From Eustoma russellianum (Eukaryota > Streptophyta > Magnoliopsida > Gentianales > Gentianaceae), in contig AP025041.1 of the NCBI GenBank assembly GCA_036186865.1, forward strand, positions 37,295,384 through 37,359,383: a stretch of 64,000 bases of DNA. The letters run 5' to 3'. Positions 42,839-54,154 of this stretch are shown here, piece after piece; within the stretch, counting starts at the first letter, position 1, and each line of letters opens with the position of its first letter. Below the pieces are notes generated by a model. The model saw only the letters and a list, made by a program, of their open reading frames with translations, ran no database searches and was not told where the DNA came from. The translations under genes were made by a program, and so were the position numbers.

Positions 42839-43439
42839 TTTCTTTGATTCAGCCTTTGACATCATTCTGGTCTCAATTCTTCTTTTAATCATAGGTGAGT
42901 CGTTCAAGTTGATGTTCCTATCATTTAAGTCCATTTTCGTGTGATTTGGTATCCTTTTGGTGCAAATTATGAGTTTAGCCAGCTGTTTGATACCTCTTGG
43001 ATTTTTGCTGATTCTAAAATTTTTAGTCATTTTCCATACTGTTTTAGTGGTGTTTGTGTCATTTTTGTGAACTGTTTGTCCCCTCACTTTCCCAATGTTT
43101 TTGCTACTGTTTGGACCTATTTCCGCCTTCATTTGGACGTTAAATACAAGATTAAACAGCTAGTTTGATTTCAGCAAGAGTTGGAAATAGTTTGGACAAG
43201 TTTGGAGCAAAATTGTGCACAAGAGTGCAACATCGGGTTTACTTAGAAGACTTGGCATTCACCTATCTTTATTTCTCTCTTTAACCTCTATTAGCCTCAG
43301 ATTGGTCAAGAAACAAGGTGGTAAGAGAGTGAAAATAAAGTTAGTAGAGTGTACAAAATTCTATTCTCATTTACCCATTCAGATTCTTTGTTTTTGGTAT
43401 ATTGTTTTCCTTGTTGTTTCTGATTTTTTCAGGTTTAGG

Positions 43440-44704
43440 ATGGAATCTACAAGTCAACACTCATCAAGTAAATCAAACGAAGTGGAAAGACCCAAGGCTA
43501 CATTGGAGCAAGTCACCCAAATGTTGCAAACGGTCCTAAACAATCAAACGATGCACAGATCTGAGTTAGATGACCTACACGAATGGTTCAACAAAAGTGA
43601 AGGCAAGGAACAAGTAGGGTAGCCCTACACATCAAGAAAGAAGGCCTACAAAAGAAGGACCCGTGGCAGTAAGTCAAAGACAACCTACCATTGAGCCGAG
43701 AAGGTTTGTACCTCAACCACCCCTGAGAAGAAGAAACCCATAGAGAAGGTATAATGATGAATATAATCTATTTGAATCGGTGAAAACGATTAGGATGATT
43801 ACCCTCCCCGTGGTTACCAAAGACATCATAATCCCCTTTATCCCCAAGACGATGATTCCTTATAAACTAAAATCAGCATTCCAATGTTTTATGGTAAAAG
43901 TAATGTAGAGGAATACTTAAAGTGGGAAGCAAAAGTGGATTTAATATTCTCGTGTACTAATTATACGGAGTTGCAAAAGGTGAGGTACGTGTCCATTAAG
44001 TTCTCAGGATATGGTTTAAATTGATGGACAAATCTATGTAGAAATAGGACTAAAACAGGGGAACCCCAAGTTCTTACTTAGACAAATTAAATAGAAATGC
44101 GACATTGATTTATTCCAACCAACATTGAGAGCACAATATTTGGTAATTTGCAAAATTTGAGGCAAAGAAATAAGTGTGTTGATGATTATTTTAAAGAGTT
44201 AGAAATTTTCTTGGAAATATCTAACTTACAAGAACCTAAGGAAGCCACCAAGGCACGATTTTGCTACATGGGCTGCACAGAGAGATTACACAAAGGGTTG
44301 AGCTTCAACCCTACCTTGACTTGACTTCCATGGAGCACTTGGCTGAGAAGATTGAGGAGCAACTTAAAGTATGCATTCTTCCAATTTCAATTCAGTTTCT
44401 CGTACTAACCAATCTTCCTCTTCAAGGTACCAAAAGAGATTTTTTAAGAATGCTGGAGGCCGGCCTACTCAACCAAACTTGGCCACCCAATCAAGAAAAC
44501 GTGTGTAACCCATGCAGAAGCAGGATATAAACCCTCTAGTGGTTTTAGAGACATAAATTGCTTTAAGTGTAAAGGTCATGGTCACATTGGTCGTGATTGT
44601 CCTAAGAATAAATGTGTGATGTTAATTGAGAAAACTAGCGAATATGTGACTGAGTTTGAAAATGAATCTGAACATGATGCGGACACGGGAGGCTCTCGTT
44701 CCTC
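43440..44704 (+). pseudogene. gag of element H
   Basis: Start ATG at 43440: MESTSQHSSSKSNEVE, then the helix LEQVTQMLQTVLNN. A stop follows after 60 residues. Further motifs are readable across frames: Pro/Arg-rich middle, VEEYLKWEAKVDLIFS-like sequence at about 43905, ELEIFLE at about 44195, LHGLHREITQRVELQPYLDL at 44261-44330, and zinc knuckle CFKCKGHGHIGRDC at about 44560. It ends with the acidic LIEKTSEYVTEFENESEHD. It is the most diverged gag of the SKS-type start in the window. Confidence 0.82.
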
Positions 44705-45585
44705 TTATGCACGACTTGAATACGAAGAAGGACTTTTCTTTAACTCAAATACAACTCCACAATCAGATTTGGATGATTGCACAACAAGCTTCAAGCTCAC
44801 CTTGCTCCAAAACCAAACTTTTTAGCCGTATATACGTTTGAACAACTCACAAGTGATTTTAACACAGCCCAAGCAAGAATTAACCCTCTTAGGTGATATC
44901 CCTCCCAAGTATAATGAGTATACAATCAAGATTGTTCAGTTCTTGAAGGGAATCTAACCTAGATTCAAAGGAAAAACAAGAACCAGGCTTAAAAGTTTAA
45001 CATGAAAAAAATATGTTTTCAAATTCTGTCTGTACAAGGAGTTTGTCATCCTTTAAATAGAAGAACAAATAGCCTAATATCTCTTCTATGCAAGAATATA
45101 ATGATAGACAAATGTCCTGGTCATAAGACATTTGTTTCCCACGTTTTTAGGCAAGGTAAAATGGTCAAAAAGCATGGTCTTCAAAAGGTAGACAAAAATC
45201 CTGAATTTCAGGCTGAAATCACTCCTTTCGGTGGACTGATCACTAGGCCCTTCTAGAGGCCAAATTTGCTCCTAAGTCCTCCTAAGTTTTGTATATCACG
45301 AGCTGAACTGGAATTTGGGCTTTTGAATCACCCAATTCGAAGCTCAGACGAAGGCCATATGATGTGTTGAAGTTTCAGCTACTTCTAGGTGGTGTCCTTT
45401 AACGCGGACCCAGCAACATCAACTTCATAGCGTTTTTTGAGCTTGATAATGAAGGAATCTGAGAAAGTGTAAACACCAAAGTTGTAGATTAATGTCTAAG
45501 TTTTCCGCTCCAACTGGAATCAAGGTAATCCAAGTTGTGGTTGATGAGATGTGGCTGAATTACTGACACTGTTCCAGCTTGGTCA
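44705..45585 (-). repeat. Fragment of a family-I type LTR
   Basis: 881 bases resembling 58884-59880: the start TTATGCACGA, then CTTGAAGGGAATC, CTTTTGAATCACCC-type middle and AAGTTGTGGTTGATGAG...TGGCTGAA. Both cuts lie inside gag relics. Identity looks moderate, so it is an older or separate subfamily. Confidence 0.65.
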
Positions 45586-46981
45586 TCTAATTTTGGATAT
45601 GCATTCAAAGCTCTACGCACAACAAGAAATTCCTTAGTGTTAAAATCATCTAGTGCGCCTAGATCCTCTTCAGGTTCAATTTCATTATCATGCTCAAATT
45701 CGTTTTCATGCTCAGACTCAGACGCATATTCATTTGTTTCCTCAATTAACATGATTCGTTTTGCATTAGGACACTCTTTTCCTATGTGGCCACATCCTAG
45801 ACATTTATAGCATTTAATGTCCTTAAAGCTGTTTGAGAGATCAGAAGAATTTCCGGTAGGAGCCTTTTGTTGCCTCAGTCATCTCGCCTTTGTGTGGACT
45901 GCACACAGTTGTCCATCCTTTGTGACGCACCTTGGTCACATGTTTGGCCTCGTGTATGCCATGAGCTTCCCGTTCCTGAAGGCTTGCTGGAAAACCTTGA
46001 TGAAGACTGATTAGTACGATAAGTGGAATTGAAATTAGAGGAACTACGTACCTTTAGTTGGTGTTCAATCTTCTCAGCCATATGGACCATGGTTGTGAGG
46101 TCGAGGTAAGGTTAAAGCTCAACCTTTTGCGCAATCTCCCTGTTTAGACCATGTAAGAAACGATCCTTGGTGGCTTCTTCGGGTTCCTGCAAGTTGGACA
46201 TTTCCAACAAAATTTCTAACTCTTTGTAATACTCGATTAGACTTTTGGAACCGTGTCTTAAGTTTTGCAAACTTGTGAAAATAGAACTTTGAAAATTGTT
46301 TGGGGATAAAACGTTGTCTCATTTCAAACTTCATTTCTTCCCAAGTGGCAATTGGAGGTTGTCTTGTCTTAGTCCTATTTCGACACAAATTTTTCCACCA
46401 ATTTAGTGCGTAACCAGAAAACTCAATAGAAGTATACCTCACTTTTTGTAATTCACTGTAGTTGGTACAAGAAAAGATTAGATCCACTTTCGTTTCCCAT
46501 TCCAAATATTCCTCGCATTACTTTTACCATAAAACGTTGGGATATTTAATTTTGTTTTGAGAAAATCATCATCTTGCAGGAAAAGTGGATTTTGGTGTCT
46601 TTGGTAACCATGGGGAAGGTGGTCATCAAAGTCATAATCGTCATGCTCAAATGGAATATAATCATTATTGTACATTCTTGGAGCGTACCTTCTTGGTTGC
46701 ATTGGAGGAACAAACCTTCTTGGCTCGATGTGTGGTGGTTTAAGGTTGTAATCCTCAACTTCTTCTAGGGGGTGACACCTTGGTCGTGGTAGGGGAACGG
46801 CCCTGGTCGTACCTTGGCAATCACTAGTCTTGTATCTCTGTTCCACATCCTCCAATCGATGTTTGATTACCTCATTTTCATGCATGAGTTTCTTTAGCAT
46901 CTCCAGCATTTATTGTTGCATGTTGTCCAAAGTCTCGGCTTCTTTTGACTTGCTAGAAGCGGAATGAGTGCTGCTCTCCAT
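45586..46981 (-). pseudogene. Remnant J: gag, cut after KLDD
   Basis: Start at 46981 (MESSTHSASSKSKEAE). Open stretches at 46478-46909 (helix, PRRYAPRMYNNDYIP), 46119-46505 (capsid core EWETKVDLIFSC, NWWKNLC), 45875-46090, and the end with zinc knuckle and LIEETNEYASESEHENEFEHD ... ALNAYPKLDD. The match ends exactly after KLDD, the same place where element E changes to aORF. Frameshifts separate the parts. It is of the element A type. Confidence 0.87.
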
Positions 46982-47057
46982 TTTTACCTAAAGATATTAA
47001 ACGAAAACACAGAAAAGGAAAGAACCAAATTAACACAAAGACAAACAAACGTTAAGT
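46982..47057 (-). other. Leader scrap of remnant J
   Basis: 76 bases of the leader next to gag, cut by the 3' tail of the LINE. Confidence 0.7.
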
Positions 47058-47988
47058 CATCATCATCATCATCATCTGTACCCAGTATATCCCAAAGACA
47101 ACAAAAGCTATCGTTAGGGTCTGGGGCGGGTAAGTGGTAGGCAGACAACACCTCTATCCCTAGGGATAGAGAGTCAGCTTCCAGTGAAACCCCCGGCTCT
47201 ATATGTACCTGCATAAATGACATAATAATAGAGATATGATGTGCTAGTGTGTTAGTGAGGGAATTCAAGAAATACAAAGAAGAGGCTTTCGATATTAAAA
47301 TACACATAACGAGTATATGTACATGTAATGCGAAAAAATGGTAAAACATAAGCAACCAAGTGCAAAGTCAACCTAAAGCATAGATAGTATCTATGTCTAT
47401 CTATGTCTCTAAATATACTCGAACGTGTCCCTTTAATGACCTATACCTCGTTAACCTTAATCTTATGTCTTCATGAACTCCTATCCTGGACCATGTCCTC
47501 AGAGAGGTGCAAATATAGTAGGTCGTGCCTAATCTGCTCATCCCAAGTCAGTTTGGGCCCGCCTTTACTCCTGTTTCCCTCTACATTGAGGCTTTCAATT
47601 GCTCTGACCGACACCGTTGTCGGTCTCCGCTTGACATGCCCAAACCATCTCATTCTTCCCTCCCTTATCTTATCTTCTATACTAGCCACGCCTAACCTTT
47701 CTTGAAATACCTCGTTTCTGATCCGGTCTAACCTTGTATGCCCACACATCCACCTCAACATCTTCATCTCTGCTACTTCCATCTTCTGCAATTGTGACCT
47801 CTTGATGGCCCAGCAGTCTGTCTCATATAGCATTGCCAGTAGCACTGTTACCCTATAAAATTTTCCCTTTAATTTCGTTGGGAAATTCTTGTCACACAGC
47901 ACCCCTGAGGTCGCCCTCCATCTACACCAGCCTGCTTGAACTCGATGTGCAACATCATTATCTATGTCCCCATTCTGCTGCACAAATG
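47058..47988 (-). mobile_element. RTE-type LINE, 3' end only
   Basis: In minus orientation: the C-terminal end of the ORF (47471-47988), a 3' UTR with TTTCACTGGAAGC, CCCAGACCCTAACG and ATACTGGGTA, and a tail of GAT repeats (plus-strand CAT x6 at 47058-47075). This is the known 3' layout of plant RTE LINEs. It is 5'-truncated, as LINE copies usually are. No clear target duplication is seen, and it lies between two Gypsy pieces of opposite orientation. Confidence 0.85.
47471..47988 (-). pseudogene. C-terminal part of the RTE LINE ORF (after RT)
   Basis: About 165 residues: FVQQNGDIDNDV, HRVQAGWCRWRATSGVLCDK, KLKGKFYRV, MLYETDCWAIK, VAEMKMLRWMCGHTR, GRMRWFGHVKRRP and LHLSEDMVQDRSS, ending at a stop. 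These are the motifs of the region following the reverse transcriptase in plant RTE elements. The RT core itself and the endonuclease are missing. The open frame continues upstream into Gypsy integrase sequence read backwards, which is chance. MLYETDCW replaces the usual MLYGTECW. Confidence 0.85.
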
Positions 47989-48203
47989 TGTTTGAACCAG
48001 GTGATTTGGTTTGGTTACATTTGCGAAAAGAAAGGTTTCCCAATGAACGAAAGTCAAAATTGTTGCCTAGAGGAGATGTACCATTCAAAGTCTTAAAATG
48101 CATAGGTCATAATGCATACATCCTTGATCTCCCCGAGAGGTATGCTTCTATTTCATCTACTTTTAATGTTGCTGACCTCACCCCTTTCACTGATGACCCT
48201 TTC

Positions 48204-48219
48204 GATTCGAGGATGAATC
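48204..48219 (+). repeat. Inverted repeat before the polypurine tract (K)
   Basis: GATTCGAGGATGAATC, one base off the element A copy. Also codes FDSRMN. Confidence 0.5.
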
Positions 48220-48224
48220 CTTTT

Positions 48225-48237
48225 GAGGAGGGGGGAT
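48225..48237 (+). promoter_or_regulatory. Polypurine tract between K and the LTR
   Basis: GAGGAGGGGGGAT, six G in a row, next to the LTR start TAATGAGG. Confidence 0.72.
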
Positions 48238-49626
48238 TAATGAGGATCGGGGATCCCATCAAGAGGTCACGGGTCCTATGACAAGAAGGAGGGCTAGGGA
48301 ACTTGGACATCAAGTTGGAACCTTCTTGTACAAACATGTTCACGATGAACCTAAGGTTCATTAGGGTCACTTCATTGAACCTACACTGTGAATGTGTATG
48401 AGTGTGCGTGTGTGTGAGCATTCTTTGTTTTAAATTTTGTCTAGTCTTCTTGTGATCCTTGTTTTTATGTGTTTGCTTTGTAGGTAAATTAGGTACATGG
48501 AAGTTCCAAGCCAAATGGAGGTCCAAAATGGATTATAGGCACATGTTTCAAAAAAGGAGACAACGGGGATGTTTGTCATGAAGAGAATATTTGTCTCAAC
48601 AAAGACAAGTTCAAATGTGGTCCAAGATGGAATTCATGTTCGAAAGAAGCTCAAAATATCCCAACAATCAAACAAAGGGGGCGGCCACAAGGAATTCAAA
48701 AAGGAAGACAAAAATTTTGAATTCAATTTTCAACCAATTTGAGATTTAAATGTCAAGAAGTTTTCAACCATCTTTGACCCATCCACACGCCATATTTTAA
48801 AGAAGGAAGGAGATGAGATCACAATTCAAAGTTGAATCCGAATTTGAATTCAAATTCAAACTCAATTTGAATTCAATATTCAACCACCCTTTGAATTCAA
48901 ACCCAACCACTTTATCATCATCAAAACAGATTTCCAACACCTTCATTACTCATCAAAATTGGCTGGAAGGAGATGGAGAAGATAATCAACAACCAATTCA
49001 AATTCAAACTCAATTTGGGTTCAATTTTCAACCAACCTTTGAATTCAACTCGAACCACTTCCACAACATCAAATCAAGTCTCCAACACCCTCATCGACTC
49101 ATCATAGACGGCTGGATAAGGAGAAGTTGGCATTTTTCAAGCATTTCAAGTTTTAGCTAGAATTGTCTCAGTTTTGAATTTCAAAAAAAATATAAAATTT
49201 AAACATTTGTTAGTTAGCTTTCTTTAAGATAATTTCTAGACATTTGAAGGCTGAAGGGGGGACGATTTCTAGCCTATAAATAAGGCCCATTGGGGCGTGT
49301 ACAAGAACAACTTTGGATGAAATAAAATCTTGATATCTTTCTTCACTTCTTGTGAGACTTTGTTTTCTTGGTTTTGCATTAAAACCCTAGGTTAATATTC
49401 TTAGAAGTTGATCATTTTGAAGGTGTTGCCATTGCTCAAAGGTGCCGTCCAGGAGGGCTATTGTGGTTTGCCTGATCAACGACCATCTTGAAGTGTTGGT
49501 TCTTGCTCGTTGAACCAATCGTTTGTTTCACTAAGGAAGCAAGGGAAGTCTTCTTCCTTGTGCCTAACGAATAGTGAAGGACGTTTGGAAGGTGGAATTG
49601 CTAGAGCCCACGTCTTGCACGCATCA
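48238..49626 (+). repeat. LTR shared by K (as 3' LTR) and L (as 5' LTR)
   Basis: 1389 bases, TAATGAGG to GCACGCATCA. It has an integrase end and polypurine tract before it and a PBS after it, so it serves both sides. That arrangement arises by recombination between elements or LTRs. A TATAAATA is at 49275-49282. Confidence 0.87.
49275..49282 (+). promoter_or_regulatory. TATA box in the K/L LTR
   Basis: TATAAATA in context AGCCTATAAATAAGG. Confidence 0.62.
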
Positions 49627-49629
49627 AAT

Positions 49630-49641
49630 TGGTATCAGAGC
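49630..49641 (+). promoter_or_regulatory. Primer-binding site of element L
   Basis: TGGTATCAGAGC, a perfect match. Confidence 0.9.
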
Positions 49642-50968
49642 CAGGTTACTCTATTCCACCGACTTCTATTGTTTTCTTTTCATTTGAGTCCATTTGTTTC
49701 AAGTCCAATGGAGTCCTTCTACTCCATTCTTCACGTCTTTAGAGTCTTCCATACGTATAAAAAAACGTCCTAAGGTTTTGAATCTTTGCATTTTGCTGCA
49801 TCTTGTTATTCATCATTCAAGTGTCATCTCTTTTTGTCTTTGTCGTCACCATCTGAATTGTGTCATTCAAACTTGAACAAGTTAGGGTTTCTTGCATTTA
49901 GGATACATTCAGCTTTCTTTTCAACACTACAACCATCATCCCATAAAGCCACCCCGGTTTCAAATCAACTTGTTGCTACAGAAGCTTTTAGTTGGTTATG
50001 ATTGTATGCATCTTGTGATTCACAGTGTGCTTGATTTCATGCTTCAATCTTGCTGATCATACGTGTGAAAGCCATTTACAAACCACACACAAAGAGCTGA
50101 AAAACACCCACCTTAATCTCGGTTTACGCTCTAAACCTTAACCGAGATTCATCCCCATTCATATCCACCTTGCATAATATTGCATACTTGAGACGACCTT
50201 GGCTGAAATTGAAATCTCCTTGCAAGGTTTTGTCAAAAAACAACGGTTTGGACAAAAGAAGAGAAGTTAGGTTTTCTTGCCCTTGAACAAAAAAAAGAGA
50301 GAAAAATCTAAGATCAACAGAGACATTTGAAGAAGCAAAAACGCAAGAAAAAGAGAATAGTAATGGGGAAAACGTTTGTGCATTACGTGTAATTTTTTGG
50401 TGGAATTTGGCAACCTTGAGTATCATCTTTCATTTTACTATACACAAAACCGTACTCCCATATTCATACTACTTATACTGTCTCTCTTGAACCATTCACA
50501 CACTTGGATGCTAGATTATTGAATGACTTGAATCATATTGTGGATAGTAAGCGCATAGAATCAAACTTAACTAAAGATTGCCCACGGCAGCCATTAGTTT
50601 ATCTTTGATTCAGCCTTATACATAAATTTTGTTGCTTACTTTCTTTGAATCTTAGTACAAAAGTTCAAGTTTGTCTCTATTTCTCTTGATTCTGTTTTGA
50701 TACTATTTTGTGCGAATTGAAAGCAAAAGGGAGGAACAAGTGGAGATCGTTGTGATTTGGAGAAGCATTGGCAGACACTTTCTTAATTGATCACTTTGCA
50801 TCTTATTAACTTCAGGTTATCCAAGAAACAAAGTGGTAAGAGAGTGGAAATAAGGGAAAGAGGAATGTTCATATTTTGTTTTCACTAATCAATTAACGTT
50901 TGCTTGTCTTTGTGTTAGTTTGCTTCTTTTCTTTTCTTTTTGTTTTGTTTGAACACTTAAGGTAAGAC
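49642..50968 (+). other. 5' leader of element L
   Basis: Non-coding, similar to the D and M leaders, hairpin at 50569-50599. No gene seen. Confidence 0.75.
50569..50599 (+). promoter_or_regulatory. Conserved leader hairpin (element L)
   Basis: AACTAAAGATTGCC, loop CAC, GGCAGCCATTAGTT. Confidence 0.58.
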
Positions 50969-52024
50969 ATGGATAGTAGCACTCACTCCGCATCTTGCAA
51001 GTCCAAAGAAGCCGAGACTGTTGACAACATGCAACAACAAATGCTGGAAATGCTAAAGAAACTCATGCACGATAACGAGGTAATCAAACACAGGTTGGAG
51101 GATGTTGAACAGAGAAAAAAGACAAGTGATGGCCAAGACACTAGTAGGGCCATTCCAATGCCTCAAACACGGCGACATCCACCTGAAGAAGTTGAGGATG
51201 AAAACCTTAGACCACCACACATCGAGCCAAGAAGGTTTGTTCCTCCAACGCAACCAAGGAGGTACGCTCCAAGAAGGTACAATGATGATCACATTCCTTT
51301 TGAACACGATGATTATGACTTTGATGATCACCCTCCCCGTGGTTACCAAAGACGCTAAAACCCCCTTTCCCACAAGATGACGATTTTCTAAAAACAAAAA
51401 TAAACATTCCAACGTTTTATGGTAAAAGTAATGCGGAGGAATATTTGGAGTGGGAACGAAAGTGGATCTAATCTTTTTTTGTACCAACTACAGTGAGTTA
51501 CAAAATGTGAGGTACGCATCTATTGAGTTTTCTGGTTACACATTAAATTGGTGGACGAACTTGTGTAGAAATAGAACTAACACAAGACAACCTCTGATTG
51601 TCACTTGGGAAGAAATGAAATTCGAAATGAGACAACGGTTCATACCAAACATTTTGAAAGTTCTATTTTTACAAGCTTGGAAAACTTAAGACAAGGTTCC
51701 AAAAGCGTAGACGAATTTTACAAAGAAATTAGAAATCTTGTTGGAAAGGTCTAAATTGCAGGAACCTGAACAAGCAACCAAGGCTCGTTTCTTACATGGT
51801 CTAAATAGAGAAATTGCACAACGGGTTGAACTTCAACCTTACCTCGACTAATGACCATGGTCCACATGGCTGAGAAGATTGAACAACTTAAGGTCTGTAG
51901 TTCCTCCAATTTCAATTCCACTTATCGTACTAATCAATCTTCATCAAGGTTTTCAAATAAGCCTTAAGGAACGTGAAGCTCGCGGCCTACAGGAAGCCAA
52001 ACACGTGACCAAGGTGTGTCACAA
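50969..52024 (+). pseudogene. gag of element L
   Basis: ATG at 50969 (MDSSTHSASCKSKEAE). The first 129 residues are open to GYQRR and end at the same stop as in D (CAA to TAA). Then come frameshifts: EWER at 51450, the core NWWTNLCRNRTNTRQP open to 51689, and the rest split around 51690-52020 (RQGSKSVDEF, RFLHGLNREIAQRVELQPYLD). The zinc knuckle and the protease active site are deleted: the gag end TRDQGVSQ is followed within a few codons by protease sequence. Confidence 0.88.
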
Positions 52025-52500
52025 GGAAACTAAAGTTGCCTATGACTAATCATCTGCATCCTTACAAACTCGCATGGTTAAATGATTGTGGTGAAATTAG
52101 CATCAGTAAGCAAGTTTTGATTTCTCTTAGCATTGGTATTTACAAAGATGATGTTTTATGTGATGTTGCACCAATGCATGCGAGTCATATCTTACTTGAT
52201 AGACCATAACAATTTGATCGACATGTGACGTATGATGGATATTTGAATCGTTATTCTTTCAATTTGAATGGTAAACTTTACAAATTGCATGCACTTCCAC
52301 CCCCACAAAGTCCACGAAGATCACCAACGCATGTCTAAGTCTAAGACCAGCCCTAAGGAAAAGGAAGCTGAGAGAAAATTTGTGGAATGCATGAAAAGTG
52401 ATTCCAACAAGAAATGTGGGTGTTTTGCAAAGAAAAGAGAGGTCACACGAGCCCTTTATAGCAACCAAACCGTTCTCATCCTCATTTTCAAGCCGTGTCA
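52025..52500 (+). pseudogene. Protease end and linker of element L
   Basis: Begins at KLPMTNHLHPYKLAWLNDCGE (after the active site), continues KDDVLCDVAPMHASHILL, then a stop in DRP*QFD, VTYDGYLNRYS, LHALPP, and the Lys/Glu linker SKTSPKEKEAERKF with FAKKREVTRALYSNQTVLI. The DSG site is absent, so this is not a working protease. It ends before RT. Confidence 0.82.
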
Positions 52501-52711
52501 CATTTGGTTTCATATTTTCCTTGAATCTTAGTGTTTGTCCAAGTGTGTTGTGTGTCCTTTGCTCGGTATCCATCTTACTTTGGTGACACTAATTCCGTTT
52601 TAAAGATTACACAAGCCGTTGAAGACCTCTAGGTTGTTGCTCATCTTGGTTGCTTCTAGCCCACGATTGTATTAGAGGCACAAGAAAAGAGAGGTAAAAG
52701 GCTTGTAAGGG
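52501..52711 (+). other. Leader-like stretch of unknown family
   Basis: After a cut from protease linker the sequence resembles the end of a Gypsy leader (CTTGAATCTTAGTG ... CACAAGAAAAGAGAGGTAAAAGG) but does not match the other leaders closely. No gene seen. It was present before element M inserted at 52712. Confidence 0.4.
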
Positions 52712-54139
52712 TGATGAGGATCAAGGGTCCCATCAAGAGGTCAAGGGCCCTATGACAAGGAGGGCAAGAGAACTTTGTCATCAAGTTGGAACCTTCTTGT
52801 ACAAGCATGTTCAAGATGAACCTAAGGTTCATGGGTTCACTTCATTGAACCCACCCTTTGAATGTTTTATGAGTGTGCGTGTGTGCTTTTGAATTTTATC
52901 TTAGTTCTTGTGATCTTTGTTTTATGTGTTTTCTTTGTAGGTAAATTAGGTATATGGAAGATCCAAAATGAAATGGAGGCCCAAAAGGAGCAAGGTAGGC
53001 GTGTGTTGCAAAAAAGGGAGACAAAAGGAATGTTGTCTTAAAGAGAATGTTTGTCTCCGCAAAGACAAATTCAAACGTGTCCAAGATGGAATTTCCTTTT
53101 CAAATTTGAACTCAAAATCATATCCAAGAAACAACAAGAGGCCGGCCACTTAAGGTGCAAGATGGATGATCAAATTGAATTTAAATTCAAAGTTAAACTT
53201 GAATTTAAATTCAACCATGATTTGAATTCAAGTTTCAACCGATTTGAGGGTTGCATTTCGAGAAGAATTCAGCCATTATCTCAACCAAAATACACGCCAT
53301 CTTGGAGGAAAAAGAAAGGATAAATGCCAATTCAAATTGAATCCAAGTTTGAATTCAAATTCAAACTCAATTTTGAACTTCAACCATCTTTTTAATTCAA
53401 CCCCAGCCATATTATCATCATAAAATAAGGTTTCAAGACACCTCTTAGGCATCTTGAACACGGCTGGAAGGAGTGAGGAAGAGGATTTAACAAACAAATT
53501 CAAAGTGCACTCAAATTCAAACTGAACTTGAATTCAAAATTCACCAGACTTTTGAATTCAAGTTCAAGCATCTTCTAATCATCAAATCAGCTCCTCCAAG
53601 ACATCATTTGAACCTCATACACGGGCTGGATACATGGAAGATAACATCTTGCAAGATTTTCAAATTTTATCTAGAATTTGTTTTAGTTTTGAATTCAAAC
53701 AATTTTCAATTTTCAAACATTGTTAGCTAGCTTATTTTGAAATAATTTCTGGTCATTTTAAAGGCTGATAGGACGAGAGTTATAGCCTATAAATAGAGCC
53801 TTTGGCCGATTGGAAAGAACAACTTTGGATGAAGAACAATTCTTGATATTTTCTTCACTTCTTGTGAGTCTTTATTTTCTTGGTTTTGCATTAAAAACCT
53901 AAGTTAAGGTCCTTCAAAGTTGAGCATTTTGAAGGTGTTGCCCTTGCTAAAAGGTGCCGTCCAAGAGGGCCATATTGGTTTACCTGATCAACGACCATCT
54001 TGAAGTGTTGGTCTTGCTCATTTGATCCACACGTTTTTATCACTAAGGAAGTAAGGGGAAGTCTCTTTCCTTGTGCCTAACCCTTTGTGAAGGACGTTTG
54101 GAAGGTGGAATTGTTGGAGCCCACGCTTTGCACCCATCA
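52712..54139 (+). repeat. 5' LTR of element M
   Basis: 1428 bases, TGATGAGGATC to ACCCATCA, with a GAATTC-rich centre, followed by the PBS. Confidence 0.92.
53788..53795 (+). promoter_or_regulatory. TATA box in the 5' LTR of M
   Basis: TATAAATA in context GCCTATAAATAGAGCC. Confidence 0.65.
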
Positions 54140-54142
54140 AAT

Positions 54143-54154
54143 TGGTATCATAGC
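54143..54154 (+). promoter_or_regulatory. Primer-binding site of element M
   Basis: TGGTATCATAGC, one mismatch to the tRNA-Met site. Confidence 0.87.

Larger units (their letters stand above)
41588..44704 (+). mobile_element. Element H internal region: decayed Gypsy element
   Basis: PBS at 41591-41602, leader to 43439 with the conserved hairpin, then gag and zinc knuckle to about 44620, cut at 44704 by a family-I type LTR piece. No protease core, RT or integrase follows. Many stops show it is old. Confidence 0.8.
47989..48237 (+). pseudogene. Remnant K: integrase C-terminal end
   Basis: 83 residues starting at PGDLVWLHLRKERFPNERKSKLLPRG and ending ADLTPFTDDPFDSRMNPFEEGG at the polypurine tract. 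The preceding integrase was lost at the LINE junction. The frame reads on into the LTR as LMRIGDP, one base out of phase with the tail frame. A G GGG GGA heptamer lies at 48230-48236. Confidence 0.88.

Noticed and set aside
47989..48103. N-terminal part of the LINE open frame (MHFKTLNGTSPLG...)
   Set aside because: This is Gypsy integrase sequence of remnant K read on the opposite strand and joined by chance to the LINE frame.
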